A stretch of 64,000 nt of DNA, taken from assembly GCF_046297595.1 (NCBI RefSeq), contig NZ_JBKBHT010000003.1, positions 372,001 to 436,000 of the forward strand, in the 5' to 3' direction. Within the stretch, counting starts at the first letter, position 1; each line of letters begins with the position of its first letter. This DNA is from Ferrovibrio sp046297595 (lineage in GTDB: Bacteria; Pseudomonadota; Alphaproteobacteria; Ferrovibrionales; Ferrovibrionaceae). Below the pieces are notes generated by a model, which saw only the letters and a list, made by a program, of their open reading frames with translations, did no database searches and was not told the DNA's origin. A program made the position numbers and the translations under genes. Below are positions 7,801-15,563 of this stretch, one piece after another.

Positions 7801-8673
7801 TTATGCCTTGCCGCCGTCCGGCGGCGGACCGGCATAATCGGGGCGACGCACACGCAGCGCAAGGCCGCCGGCTTCCAGTTTCTTGCCTTCCGATTGAGCT
7901 TTGGCCACTGCCTCCAGCCGCAGCAGGGCAAGGCCGGTGCCGTTCAACGAGGAGCGCAGCTCACCGGCCTCGGCACCATCAAGCATGACCAATGTGCCGG
8001 CCGGCGGCAGGACTGCACCGTTCTCTGTCTGCACGATATGAAGCTGCTTCTTCACCAGGCCGCGATACTTGGTACGTGCGGTCAGTTCCTGGCCGATATA
8101 GCAGCCCTTCCTGAAATCGACGCCATGGAGCGCCTCGAAATGGTTTTCCAGCAGGATGCCCTTTTCGACCTCGATGTCGCGGGCGCCATCGGGCACACCC
8201 AGCGCAAGCCGATACGCCTCATAGGCCGTGTGATCGGATACCGGCTCCAGCGGCGGGGCATTGGCTGGCGCCCATATCCGCCATCCCAATGCGGGAAGAC
8301 GCGGATCGACGAAAGCGGGCGATCCGGCCAGTCCCGATGGCACATCCCCGAAGACCGCAAAACAGCGGAAATGCTCGACAGGCTGGATTCCGACCTTTGT
8401 CCGCAGGCGATACAGCGTCAGACGGCGCTGCAGGTCCGGCAGACGGTCGGCCGTCACGTCCAGCAGCAGGCCGGGCCCTGCCGGGTCGGGCGTGACGAAG
8501 AAATCATGCAGGAACTTGCCCTGCGGCGTAAGCAGGGCCGTATAGGCGGCCTGGCCGGGCTGCAGCCCGATTACGCTGTTGGACACCAGCGCATTGAGAA
8601 AGCCGGCAGCCTCCTCCCCCTGCAGGGACAGCAGGGCCCGCTCGGGCAGAGCAACGCAGGTGCAATCGGCCAT
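7801..8673 (-). CDS. ygfZ: YgfZ/GcvT-like folate-binding protein
   Basis: About 290 residues of the YgfZ/IBA57 family. The signature KGCYIGQE is present, followed by LTARTKYRG. The N-terminal part (SLQGEEAAGFLNALVSNSV) and LTPQGKFLHDFF match the tetrahydrofolate-binding GcvT-like fold. These proteins support assembly or repair of a subset of iron-sulfur enzymes. An upstream start would add 18 residues, but the ATG at 8673 has GGAGGA just before it and gives the normal N-terminus. Confidence 0.92.
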   Translation of the reverse strand: MADCTCVALPERALLSLQGEEAAGFLNALVSNSVIGLQPGQAAYTALLTPQGKFLHDFFVTPDPAGPGLLLDVTADRLPDLQRRLTLYRLRTKVGIQPVEHFRCFAVFGDVPSGLAGSPAFVDPRLPALGWRIWAPANAPPLEPVSDHTAYEAYRLALGVPDGARDIEVEKGILLENHFEALHGVDFRKGCYIGQELTARTKYRGLVKKQLHIVQTENGAVLPPAGTLVMLDGAEAGELRSSLNGTGLALLRLEAVAKAQSEGKKLEAGGLALRVRRPDYAGPPPDGGKA

Positions 8674-8776
8674 GAATCCTCCGGTTTTCGGCCCCTCTGA
8701 GGTATGGGAGAGCCGACGGCTTGGCAAGGGCAGGCCACCCCCCTATAACCGGCCAAACCCTTAAAGCTGCGGGTCC

Positions 8777-9733
8777 ATGCGCATCCTGTTCATCACCTCC
8801 AACCGGCTCGGCGACGCCATCCTGTCCACCGGATTGCTCGATTCGCTGCACCGCCAGCTTCCCAAGGCGCGTTTCACCATCGCCTGCGGCCCGGCCGCCG
8901 CCGGGCTGTTCGCGGCCATGCCCAATCTGGACCGCGTGATCGTGATGCAGAAAAGGCCCTGGGCGGGGCATTGGTGGGAATTGTGGAAACAGGTTGCAAC
9001 CACGCGCTGGTGGCTGATCCTGGACCTGCGTGGCTCAGGCATCGGGCAATTCCTGCTGGCGCGCCGGCGCCGCACCTTCCATGGCTCGGGCTCGCGCATG
9101 CACAAGGTGATTGTGCTGTCGCAGATCCTGAAGCTGAAGGAGCCCGCCGCGCCGAAGGTATGGATCGGCGCCGAGCATGAGAAGGCCGCCGCCGCGCTGT
9201 GGGCCAACGATGGCCGGCCGGTGCTGGCTCTGGGCCCCACCGCAAACTGGGGCGGCAAGATCTGGCCCGGCGACCGTTTCGCAGACCTGGCCCTGCGCCT
9301 GACCGCGTCCGATGGCATCCTGCCCGATGCCCGTATTGCCGTGTTCGGCGGCCCGGGCGAGGAAGCGCTGGCCGCCAACACGCTGAGGCACCTGCCGCCG
9401 GAGCGCACCATCGATCTGGTGGGCAAACTTGACCTGCCGACCATCTCGGCCGCCATGCGGCGCTGCGACTTCTATATCGGCAACGACAGCGGCCTGATGC
9501 ATCTGGCGGCGGCGAGCGGTGTGCCGACGCTGGGCCTGTTCGGCCCCAGCCGCGAAGACACCTATGGTCCCTGGGGCGAAAAAACCGCCGCGGTACGCAC
9601 CGACCTGAGTTTCGACGAAATCATCAAGCAGCCAGGTTACGACCACCGCAGCCACGACAGCCATATGCTAAGTTTGAGCGTCGACAAGGCGCAGCGCGCC
9701 GCCGAGCATCTGTGGCGCTATTCGCGGGACTGA
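8777..9733 (+). CDS. glycosyltransferase family 9 (heptosyltransferase-like)
   Basis: A 318-residue GT-B protein of family 9. The N-terminus MRILFITSNRLGDAILSTGLL is the usual heptosyltransferase opening. The C-terminal donor-site segment YIGNDSGLMHLAAASGVPTLGLFGPS, given here in outline, lies near residues 233-258. Such enzymes add heptose to the LPS inner core at the cytoplasmic face of the inner membrane. It is followed 1 bp later by a family 2 glycosyltransferase, so the two probably act in the same LPS step series. Confidence 0.9.
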   Translation: MRILFITSNRLGDAILSTGLLDSLHRQLPKARFTIACGPAAAGLFAAMPNLDRVIVMQKRPWAGHWWELWKQVATTRWWLILDLRGSGIGQFLLARRRRTFHGSGSRMHKVIVLSQILKLKEPAAPKVWIGAEHEKAAAALWANDGRPVLALGPTANWGGKIWPGDRFADLALRLTASDGILPDARIAVFGGPGEEALAANTLRHLPPERTIDLVGKLDLPTISAAMRRCDFYIGNDSGLMHLAAASGVPTLGLFGPSREDTYGPWGEKTAAVRTDLSFDEIIKQPGYDHRSHDSHMLSLSVDKAQRAAEHLWRYSRD

Positions 9734-9734
9734 A

Positions 9735-10502
9735 ATGAGCGGACCCAAACTCTCCGCGCTGGTGGTGGCGCATAACGAAGAGGCCCAGCTGGCCGACTGC
9801 CTCGAACGGCTGGCCTTCGCCGACGAGATCGTGGTGGTGCTGGATCGCTGCACCGACCGTTCGGTGGAGATCGCCGCGCAATTCAAGGCCCGCATCATCG
9901 AGGGCGCATGGCCGCTGGAAGGCCCACGCCGCAATACCGGCATCGAAGCCTGCACCGGCGACTGGATTCTGGAAGTCGATGCCGACGAACGCGTGCCGGC
10001 CGAAATGGCGCACGAAATCCGCGACGTGATCGCCGCCGCCCCGTTCGGCCATATCCTGATCCCCTTCGACAATTACGTAGGCAAGCGCCTGGTGCGCTGG
10101 GGCTGGGGCGGCTCATTCGGCGTGATGATGGCGCCGCGCCTGTTCGCGAAAGGCGCCAAGCGCTGGGGCGAGCAGCGCGTGCATCCGGCCCTGGAGTTGA
10201 AGGGCGAGAAGCGGTTCCTGAAGTCGCGCATGATCCATTACGTGGACCGCGACATCACGGACATGATCGCACGACTGAACCGCTATACCTCGGCGCGGGC
10301 CGCCGATTTGCGGGCACGGGCCGAGGCCGGCGAGGATATCGGCAGCTTCCGTGCCAATGTGCGACGCGTCTTCAGCCGCTTCTACAAATGCTATGTTACC
10401 CGCAAGGGCTACCGCGAGGGGCAATACGGCTTCCTGATCGCCCTGATGGCTGGCCTTTATCCGCTGCTCAGCTATCTCAAAGCTACGCTGGAGAAGGAAT
10501 GA
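9735..10502 (+). CDS. glycosyltransferase family 2 (LPS core WaaE/KdtX-like)
   Basis: A 255-residue GT-A enzyme. It opens with LSALVVAHNEEAQLADCLERL, has VVLDRCTDRS, and carries the metal/nucleotide motif DADERVP near residue 83. The C-terminal half (KRWGEQRVHPALEL, NRYTSARAADLRA) matches the WaaE/KdtX group, which transfers glucose or a similar sugar to the LPS inner core. It starts one base after the heptosyltransferase-like gene ends and is followed 4 bp later by a dihydroorotase-family gene. Confidence 0.88.
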   Translation: MSGPKLSALVVAHNEEAQLADCLERLAFADEIVVVLDRCTDRSVEIAAQFKARIIEGAWPLEGPRRNTGIEACTGDWILEVDADERVPAEMAHEIRDVIAAAPFGHILIPFDNYVGKRLVRWGWGGSFGVMMAPRLFAKGAKRWGEQRVHPALELKGEKRFLKSRMIHYVDRDITDMIARLNRYTSARAADLRARAEAGEDIGSFRANVRRVFSRFYKCYVTRKGYREGQYGFLIALMAGLYPLLSYLKATLEKE

Positions 10503-10506
10503 GGCG

Positions 10507-11844
10507 ATGCGCTACGATCTGGTGATCCGCAACGGCATGGTGGCCACCCCCAACGGGATCGAGGCGCTGGATATCGGCGTGAAAGACGGCCGCATCGTTG
10601 CGCTGGGCAGCCTCGGCCAGGCCGGTACCGCCGCCAGCTTCGATGCCAACGGCCTGACCGTGCTGCCCGGCGTGATCGACACCCAGGTGCATTTCCGCGA
10701 GCCCGGCCTGGAACACAAGGAAGACCTCGCCACCGGCACGGCCGCCGCCGCCATGGGCGGCGTGACCGCCGTGTTCGAGATGCCCAACACCAAACCGAGC
10801 ACCGCCACGGCGGCCGAACTGGCCGACAAGGTGCAGCGCGGCATGGGCCGCACCCATTGCGACTATGCCTTCTATGTCGGCGCCACGGCCGAGAATGTCG
10901 AAACCCTGCCCGAGTTGGAGAAACTGCCCGGCTGCGTCGGCGTGAAATTGTTCATGGGTGCCTCGACCGGCGACCTGCTGGTGGCCGACGACGCCACGCT
11001 GGAACGTGTGCTGCGCCATGGCAAACGCCGCATGGCCGTGCATTGCGAGGACGAATACCGCATGCGTGACCGCAAGCACCTGACCGAGGTGCCGGGCGCC
11101 ACGGCGCATCTGCATCCGGAATGGCGCGATGCCGAAAGCGCCCTGCTGGCCACGCAGCGTCTGGTGCGACTGGCGCGCAAGGTGGGCCGCCGCGTGCATG
11201 TGCTGCATGTCACCACCGCGCAGGAAATGGCCTGGCTGGCCGGCCACAAGGACGTCGCCACGGTGGAAACCACGCCGCAGCACTTAACCCTTGCCGCGCC
11301 CGACTGCTACGACCGGCTGGGCACATATGCGCAGATGAACCCGCCGATCCGCTCGGCCGAGCATCGTGCCGCCCTGTGGGAAGCCGTGCGCAACGGCGTG
11401 GTGGATGTGATCGGGTCCGACCATGCCCCGCATACGAAGGAAGAAAAGGCCAAGCCCTATCCGCAGAGCCCGAGCGGCATGCCCGGCGTGCAGACCTTGC
11501 TGCCGCTGCTGCTGGATCACATGAACCAGGGCAAGCTGACGCTGCAGCGCCTGATCGACCTGACCTCGGCCGGGGCGCAGCGGCTGTTCAACCTGTCGGG
11601 CAAGGGCCGCATCGCGCTGGGTTATGACGCCGATTTCACCGTCGTCGACCTGAAGGCCAAGCGGACCATCGAGGAAAGCTGGCTGAAATCGAAATGCGGC
11701 TGGTCGCCCTTCACCGGCATGAGCGTGACCGGCTGGCCGATGGCCACCATCGTGCGCGGCCAGTTCGCCATGCGCGACGGCGAACTGGGCCAGCCCATCG
11801 GCCGTCCGGTGCGGTTCCTGGACACGCTGCAGCCCGAGGGCTGA
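10507..11844 (+). CDS. dihydroorotase family amidohydrolase
   Basis: A 445-residue cyclic amidohydrolase. Metal-site elements seen are VIDTQVHFREPG near residue 57, the bridging Lys in GVKLFMG, His in AVHCED and VLHVTT, and Asp in GSDHAPH. The first metal motif is Q-V-H rather than the usual H-x-H. I recall this variant from other alphaproteobacterial dihydroorotases, so it need not mean loss of activity. It could make or hydrolyse dihydroorotate, or act on a related ring. It is 4 bp downstream of LPS glycosyltransferases rather than with other pyrimidine genes. Confidence 0.85.
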   Translation: MRYDLVIRNGMVATPNGIEALDIGVKDGRIVALGSLGQAGTAASFDANGLTVLPGVIDTQVHFREPGLEHKEDLATGTAAAAMGGVTAVFEMPNTKPSTATAAELADKVQRGMGRTHCDYAFYVGATAENVETLPELEKLPGCVGVKLFMGASTGDLLVADDATLERVLRHGKRRMAVHCEDEYRMRDRKHLTEVPGATAHLHPEWRDAESALLATQRLVRLARKVGRRVHVLHVTTAQEMAWLAGHKDVATVETTPQHLTLAAPDCYDRLGTYAQMNPPIRSAEHRAALWEAVRNGVVDVIGSDHAPHTKEEKAKPYPQSPSGMPGVQTLLPLLLDHMNQGKLTLQRLIDLTSAGAQRLFNLSGKGRIALGYDADFTVVDLKAKRTIEESWLKSKCGWSPFTGMSVTGWPMATIVRGQFAMRDGELGQPIGRPVRFLDTLQPEG

Positions 11845-11922
11845 TCCGGGCAGCGTTAACCCTCTGGAAAGACTGAGCTCCTAACCTGCGGGGTAAGTGC
11901 GGGTGACGAACCACCCGCCCTC

Positions 11923-11967
11923 GGTCTAGACTAGTCAGGACCAGACTGGCTAGGTCCAGACTGGCAG
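11923..11967. repeat. three imperfect 15-bp tandem units
   Basis: Units GGTCTAGACTAGTCA, GGACCAGACTGGCTA and GGTCCAGACTGGCAG follow one another directly, 35 bp before the radical SAM gene. The last two units differ at three positions. Nothing else is recognisable in the 158-bp gap that contains them. Confidence 0.75.
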
Positions 11968-12002
11968 GCCGGCAGAAAGCCGGAAAGCCGGAGCATGAAG
12001 CC

Positions 12003-12989
12003 ATGACCGCCCTGATTGCACCGACCGCGCTGCAGAAGCTGACCATCGAGATCACCACCCTGTGCAATCTCAAATGCGCAGGCTGTCCGCGCACCATGGG
12101 CATCGCCAATAACAGCTGGGTCGATCGCCATATGGACCTGGCGTTGTTCCAGCGTATCCTCGACACCCTGCCACCCACCGGCTTCGTGACCCTGCATGGC
12201 ATCGGCGAACCCACCCTGCATCCGGAATTCGTCGAACTGGTCGCCATGGCCAAGAAAAGCGGCAAGTTCGGGAAGATGAAGGTGACATCGAACGGCATCA
12301 CACGTTCGCCCGAATATTATGCCAAGTCATTTGCTGCCGGCCTGGATGAATTCTGGATCTCGATCGACAGCTTCGATCCGGTGATCGCCAACCAGATGCG
12401 CGCCGGCACCAAGGTCGAAAAGCTGCGCGAAAATGTCGCCGCCTGCCTGGACGCGGGTCTGCCGCTGCATGTCTCGATGGTGGTCAGCGCCGTCAACTAC
12501 CGCGATATCCCGAACACGCTGCGCGAGCTGCACCGTATGGGCCGACCGCCGATCCATATGCAGGAATTCCAGGATTACGGCGAGCCCTACGGCCTGATGA
12601 ACCAGGAACAGCGCGTCGAGTTCATCCAGCTGGTGCGTCAGGTGTTGCCGGAATTAGCCGGCCTGCCGATAGTACCGCCGAATTTCACCCGGCCGAAAGG
12701 CAGCATCTGCACCGCGCCATGGCTCCGGCCCGCCATCTCGGTGGAAGGCTATCTCACGCCATGCTGCACGACTTTCGACCCGTCGCATTTCGGTTATGTC
12801 GGCCTGGGCGAGATGTCTTTCGCCGAAGCATGGAAACAACCCTCGCTGCTGGGCTGGATCCACGAATTCCTGCATGACAACACTCCAATCTGCCACGGCT
12901 GCCCACTCAATCCGCGGGTCTTCGGCAATGAGGCGGCACTCGGCCGCTCGGGTAAGACCGGAACAGAGCTACATGTGGTGACGCAGTAA
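12003..12989 (+). CDS. radical SAM/SPASM domain protein
   Basis: A 328-residue radical SAM enzyme. The cluster motif C-x3-C-x2-C reads CNLKCAGC near residue 21. The GxGEPTLHPEF block and the strand ITSNG-like (VTSNGITRS) follow. A SPASM-type C-terminal domain is suggested by CTAPWLRPAI, GYLTPCC and CHGCPLN. SPASM proteins usually modify peptides or carry out difficult sugar or alcohol oxidations using extra iron-sulfur clusters. No precursor peptide was seen nearby. It is the first gene of a modification-type cluster that reaches 18.6 kb. Confidence 0.88.
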   Translation: MTALIAPTALQKLTIEITTLCNLKCAGCPRTMGIANNSWVDRHMDLALFQRILDTLPPTGFVTLHGIGEPTLHPEFVELVAMAKKSGKFGKMKVTSNGITRSPEYYAKSFAAGLDEFWISIDSFDPVIANQMRAGTKVEKLRENVAACLDAGLPLHVSMVVSAVNYRDIPNTLRELHRMGRPPIHMQEFQDYGEPYGLMNQEQRVEFIQLVRQVLPELAGLPIVPPNFTRPKGSICTAPWLRPAISVEGYLTPCCTTFDPSHFGYVGLGEMSFAEAWKQPSLLGWIHEFLHDNTPICHGCPLNPRVFGNEAALGRSGKTGTELHVVTQ

Positions 12990-13094
12990 GTCATATCGCC
13001 GCCATTAAGCTTTCATCAAACCGCCGCCACGATCATCGGTCTGCCGCCCGCCTTGGCCGGGCAGGATTCCGGTCCCCCGCACAAGGACGACACC

Positions 13095-13766
13095 ATGGCC
13101 CTCTCTCCTGCCGACCGGTTGTATTCCCTGGACACCACCCCGCCAGTGGATTACGAGCCGCCGCAGCCGATCGATTATGCCGGGGCCAGCCTGACCGAGC
13201 TGGCTGACCATTTCAAAACCGATAAGGGCAACATCAAGCACAACTATACGGCCGTTTACGAGACATACCTTTCCGGCCTGCGCGACCGCCCGGGCATCCG
13301 GCTGATGGAAATCGGCGTCGCCTGCGGCAGCTCGCTGAAAACCTGGGCTCGCTATTTCCGGGATGCAAAGATCGTCGGCATCGACATCCGTCCGGAATGC
13401 GCGACCCTGTGCCGGAACTACCCGAATATCCGCATCGAAATTGGCAATGCCACCCAGAAGTCGTTCGGCACTGACTGGGACATCATCATCGACGACGGAT
13501 CACATGTCAGCGCCGACATCGTCGACGCATTCAACATAAACTGGCCGACGCTGAAATCCGGCGGGTTTTATTTCATCGAAGACCTGAAATGCACGCATAA
13601 CCCGGATTATCCCAAGCTGCTGCCGTTCGACATCCCGCCGGAACGCTTCAACCGCGTCCACTTCCTGATGATGATCAACAATATTCTAACGCAGATGGAC
13701 TGGCGTCGCAGCGACGTTGAGTTCGTGCACTTCTACCGCGAGATGGCGGTACTCAAGAAGAAATGA
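13095..13766 (+). CDS. class I SAM-dependent methyltransferase (CmcI-like)
   Basis: About 223 residues. LMEIGVACGSSLKTWARYF is the SAM-binding loop, followed by VGIDIRPEC and the acidic strand IIIDDGSHVSADI. This matches the CmcI / rhamnosyl O-methyltransferase group often found in polysaccharide and antibiotic pathways. The frame is open further left, but the ATG at 13095 has AAGGA 8-9 bp upstream and gives the natural N-terminus. It probably methylates a sugar hydroxyl; the acceptor is unknown. It ends 12 bp before the convergent glycosyltransferase-TylF gene. Confidence 0.82.
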   Translation: MALSPADRLYSLDTTPPVDYEPPQPIDYAGASLTELADHFKTDKGNIKHNYTAVYETYLSGLRDRPGIRLMEIGVACGSSLKTWARYFRDAKIVGIDIRPECATLCRNYPNIRIEIGNATQKSFGTDWDIIIDDGSHVSADIVDAFNINWPTLKSGGFYFIEDLKCTHNPDYPKLLPFDIPPERFNRVHFLMMINNILTQMDWRRSDVEFVHFYREMAVLKKK

Positions 13767-13778
13767 CCCGCGGCGCCG

Positions 13779-15563
13779 TCAGCGCTTGATGAACAACCCC
13801 TGCCCGGTCGGGCTTTCCCAGACGATGTCGCCGCGCCGGGAAAAATAATCCAGCTCGGCCTCGTAACTGGGACGATGCCGGCGGAAGCCGTAATCGTCGA
13901 AAATGATCATCCCGCCGGGAACCAGCCGGTCGTATATGGCATCGAGGGTGCCGATCTCGGGTTCGGCCGCATTCAGGTCGATCTGCGCGAAGGCAACCCT
14001 CTCGGGCAGGCCCTGCGCGAAGCTGTCCGGCACCGCTCCCTTGATCACCCGGAAATTACCGAGCGGTTCGAACATAGCCCGCACCGTGTCGAACAGTTCC
14101 GGCCCATGGCCGGCCTTTCTGGCTTCCTTCGGCGGATTCTCAAACATGTCATAGAGCCACCAGGTCTTGCCGGCGACCTGGTCGAAGCCGCAGTAGCGCT
14201 GCATGATATCCACGGTGCGACCGTCGTAGCAGCCTATATCCATGAAGTCGCCGTCCAGCCGCAGGCAGCTCTTCGCCCCCCAGCACAGCATGTAGATGCG
14301 CCAGATACGGGCGCGCAGGGTCGGATTCTCGACATAAGGCGCGAAGGCGCTGATGAAATCCTGCTGCTGAAGGAACCCGGCATTACGGAACCAGACCACC
14401 ATGTCGTCGACGGCGACGGCACCGCTATCCGGCCGGTTGATGCCCAGCATCTGGGTCATGCCGTGCATCAGGCCGGTAAATTGCTGGCGACCATCGGGCG
14501 TGTTGAACGGCGGGTTATTATATTCTTTGTTGAACAGGGCGAACATCGGCTTGATGTAGCCGGTCGGTGTCGGCACAGGCGCTGCTGCTGGCGCTGCCGT
14601 TATCGCCGGCCGATCGCGATACTCCTTGAGCCAGGCGAGCTGAAAACCCGCGATCATGTCGAGGCTGTCCTTGCTGCGGCCCTTCAGGTGCAGAACGTAT
14701 TTTCGCTTCAGCACCTTGGGGATGTACTGCTCATTATGCCGCACCAGGAAATTGCACAGGCTGCAGGGCAGGTAGCGTACCAGAGCCCCGGCGATATCGC
14801 GGCTGTCGGTCTCGGATACCACGCCGGGAAAATGCGCTACGGCCGACAGCGAGAGCTGGCCGCCGCGCCAGCGCCGGATGTCGCGATATAGACCGATGAT
14901 TTCCGGGTCCTCCCGCAACACCTCGTAGCTGGCAAGATAACGGTTGAAGAAGGCGCGCGCCTTCAGGCCGGGCCGATGGGCGGCGAGGATCACCCCCTCG
15001 TTGATCTTCATCATGCCGGGATCGTTGCGGAACGTGACGCCCACATCGAAAGGCAGACGGAACAGGGGCGCCAGCGGCCGATTGACGAAGGCGTCGCTAT
15101 CCAGGAAAGCCGTGTGGCCGGCGAAAGCTGAAGACTGCATGTAAGCATTCGCCGCCACCACCCGCTCGTACATCAGGTGGGCCGGATCCAGCGGCAACCG
15201 CACCACCACCACATCAGGCGGCACGAAGCCGGTATCGTCGTTTTCGCCCACAATGAAGATGATCCGACAGTCGGGATTGAAGGCTTGTGCGACATGGAAG
15301 GCGTGCTTCAGCACCGGGCCGTAATCGATGTCGCCCTGGTCACCCTGGATGTCGACATAGTCGATCCGACGGGTTTCCTCGGTCAGTGCCAGATGGAATA
15401 TCACCACGGTGAGCGGCGGCGCCGGCTGACCCGCCACCGCGGCATCGAACCTGGCCGCCAGCATGTCGACGCGGGCCGCCAGCGCGGGAGGCAGGCTGTC
15501 GGACACGCGGGCATTCGCGTAATCCATCAGACCTTCCATGGAATTGAAGGCACTGGTGCTCAT
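13779..15563 (-). CDS. two-domain glycosyltransferase-like / TylF-type methyltransferase
   Basis: About 594 residues. The N-terminal ~300 residues look like a GT-A nucleotide-sugar transferase: LTVVIFHLAL at the start and FLDSDAFVNRPLAPLF with a D-x-D near residue 155. A Pro/Ala linker (residues ~330-345) leads to a TylF/MycF-type sugar O-methyltransferase: FMDIGCYDGRTVDIM, AQIDLNAAEPE and IIFDDYGF. One protein could therefore add and methylate a sugar. The ATG at 15563 overlaps the asparagine synthetase stop as ATGA, so translation is probably coupled; an upstream TTG at 15572 is less likely. Confidence 0.78.
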   Translation of the reverse strand: MSTSAFNSMEGLMDYANARVSDSLPPALAARVDMLAARFDAAVAGQPAPPLTVVIFHLALTEETRRIDYVDIQGDQGDIDYGPVLKHAFHVAQAFNPDCRIIFIVGENDDTGFVPPDVVVVRLPLDPAHLMYERVVAANAYMQSSAFAGHTAFLDSDAFVNRPLAPLFRLPFDVGVTFRNDPGMMKINEGVILAAHRPGLKARAFFNRYLASYEVLREDPEIIGLYRDIRRWRGGQLSLSAVAHFPGVVSETDSRDIAGALVRYLPCSLCNFLVRHNEQYIPKVLKRKYVLHLKGRSKDSLDMIAGFQLAWLKEYRDRPAITAAPAAAPVPTPTGYIKPMFALFNKEYNNPPFNTPDGRQQFTGLMHGMTQMLGINRPDSGAVAVDDMVVWFRNAGFLQQQDFISAFAPYVENPTLRARIWRIYMLCWGAKSCLRLDGDFMDIGCYDGRTVDIMQRYCGFDQVAGKTWWLYDMFENPPKEARKAGHGPELFDTVRAMFEPLGNFRVIKGAVPDSFAQGLPERVAFAQIDLNAAEPEIGTLDAIYDRLVPGGMIIFDDYGFRRHRPSYEAELDYFSRRGDIVWESPTGQGLFIKR

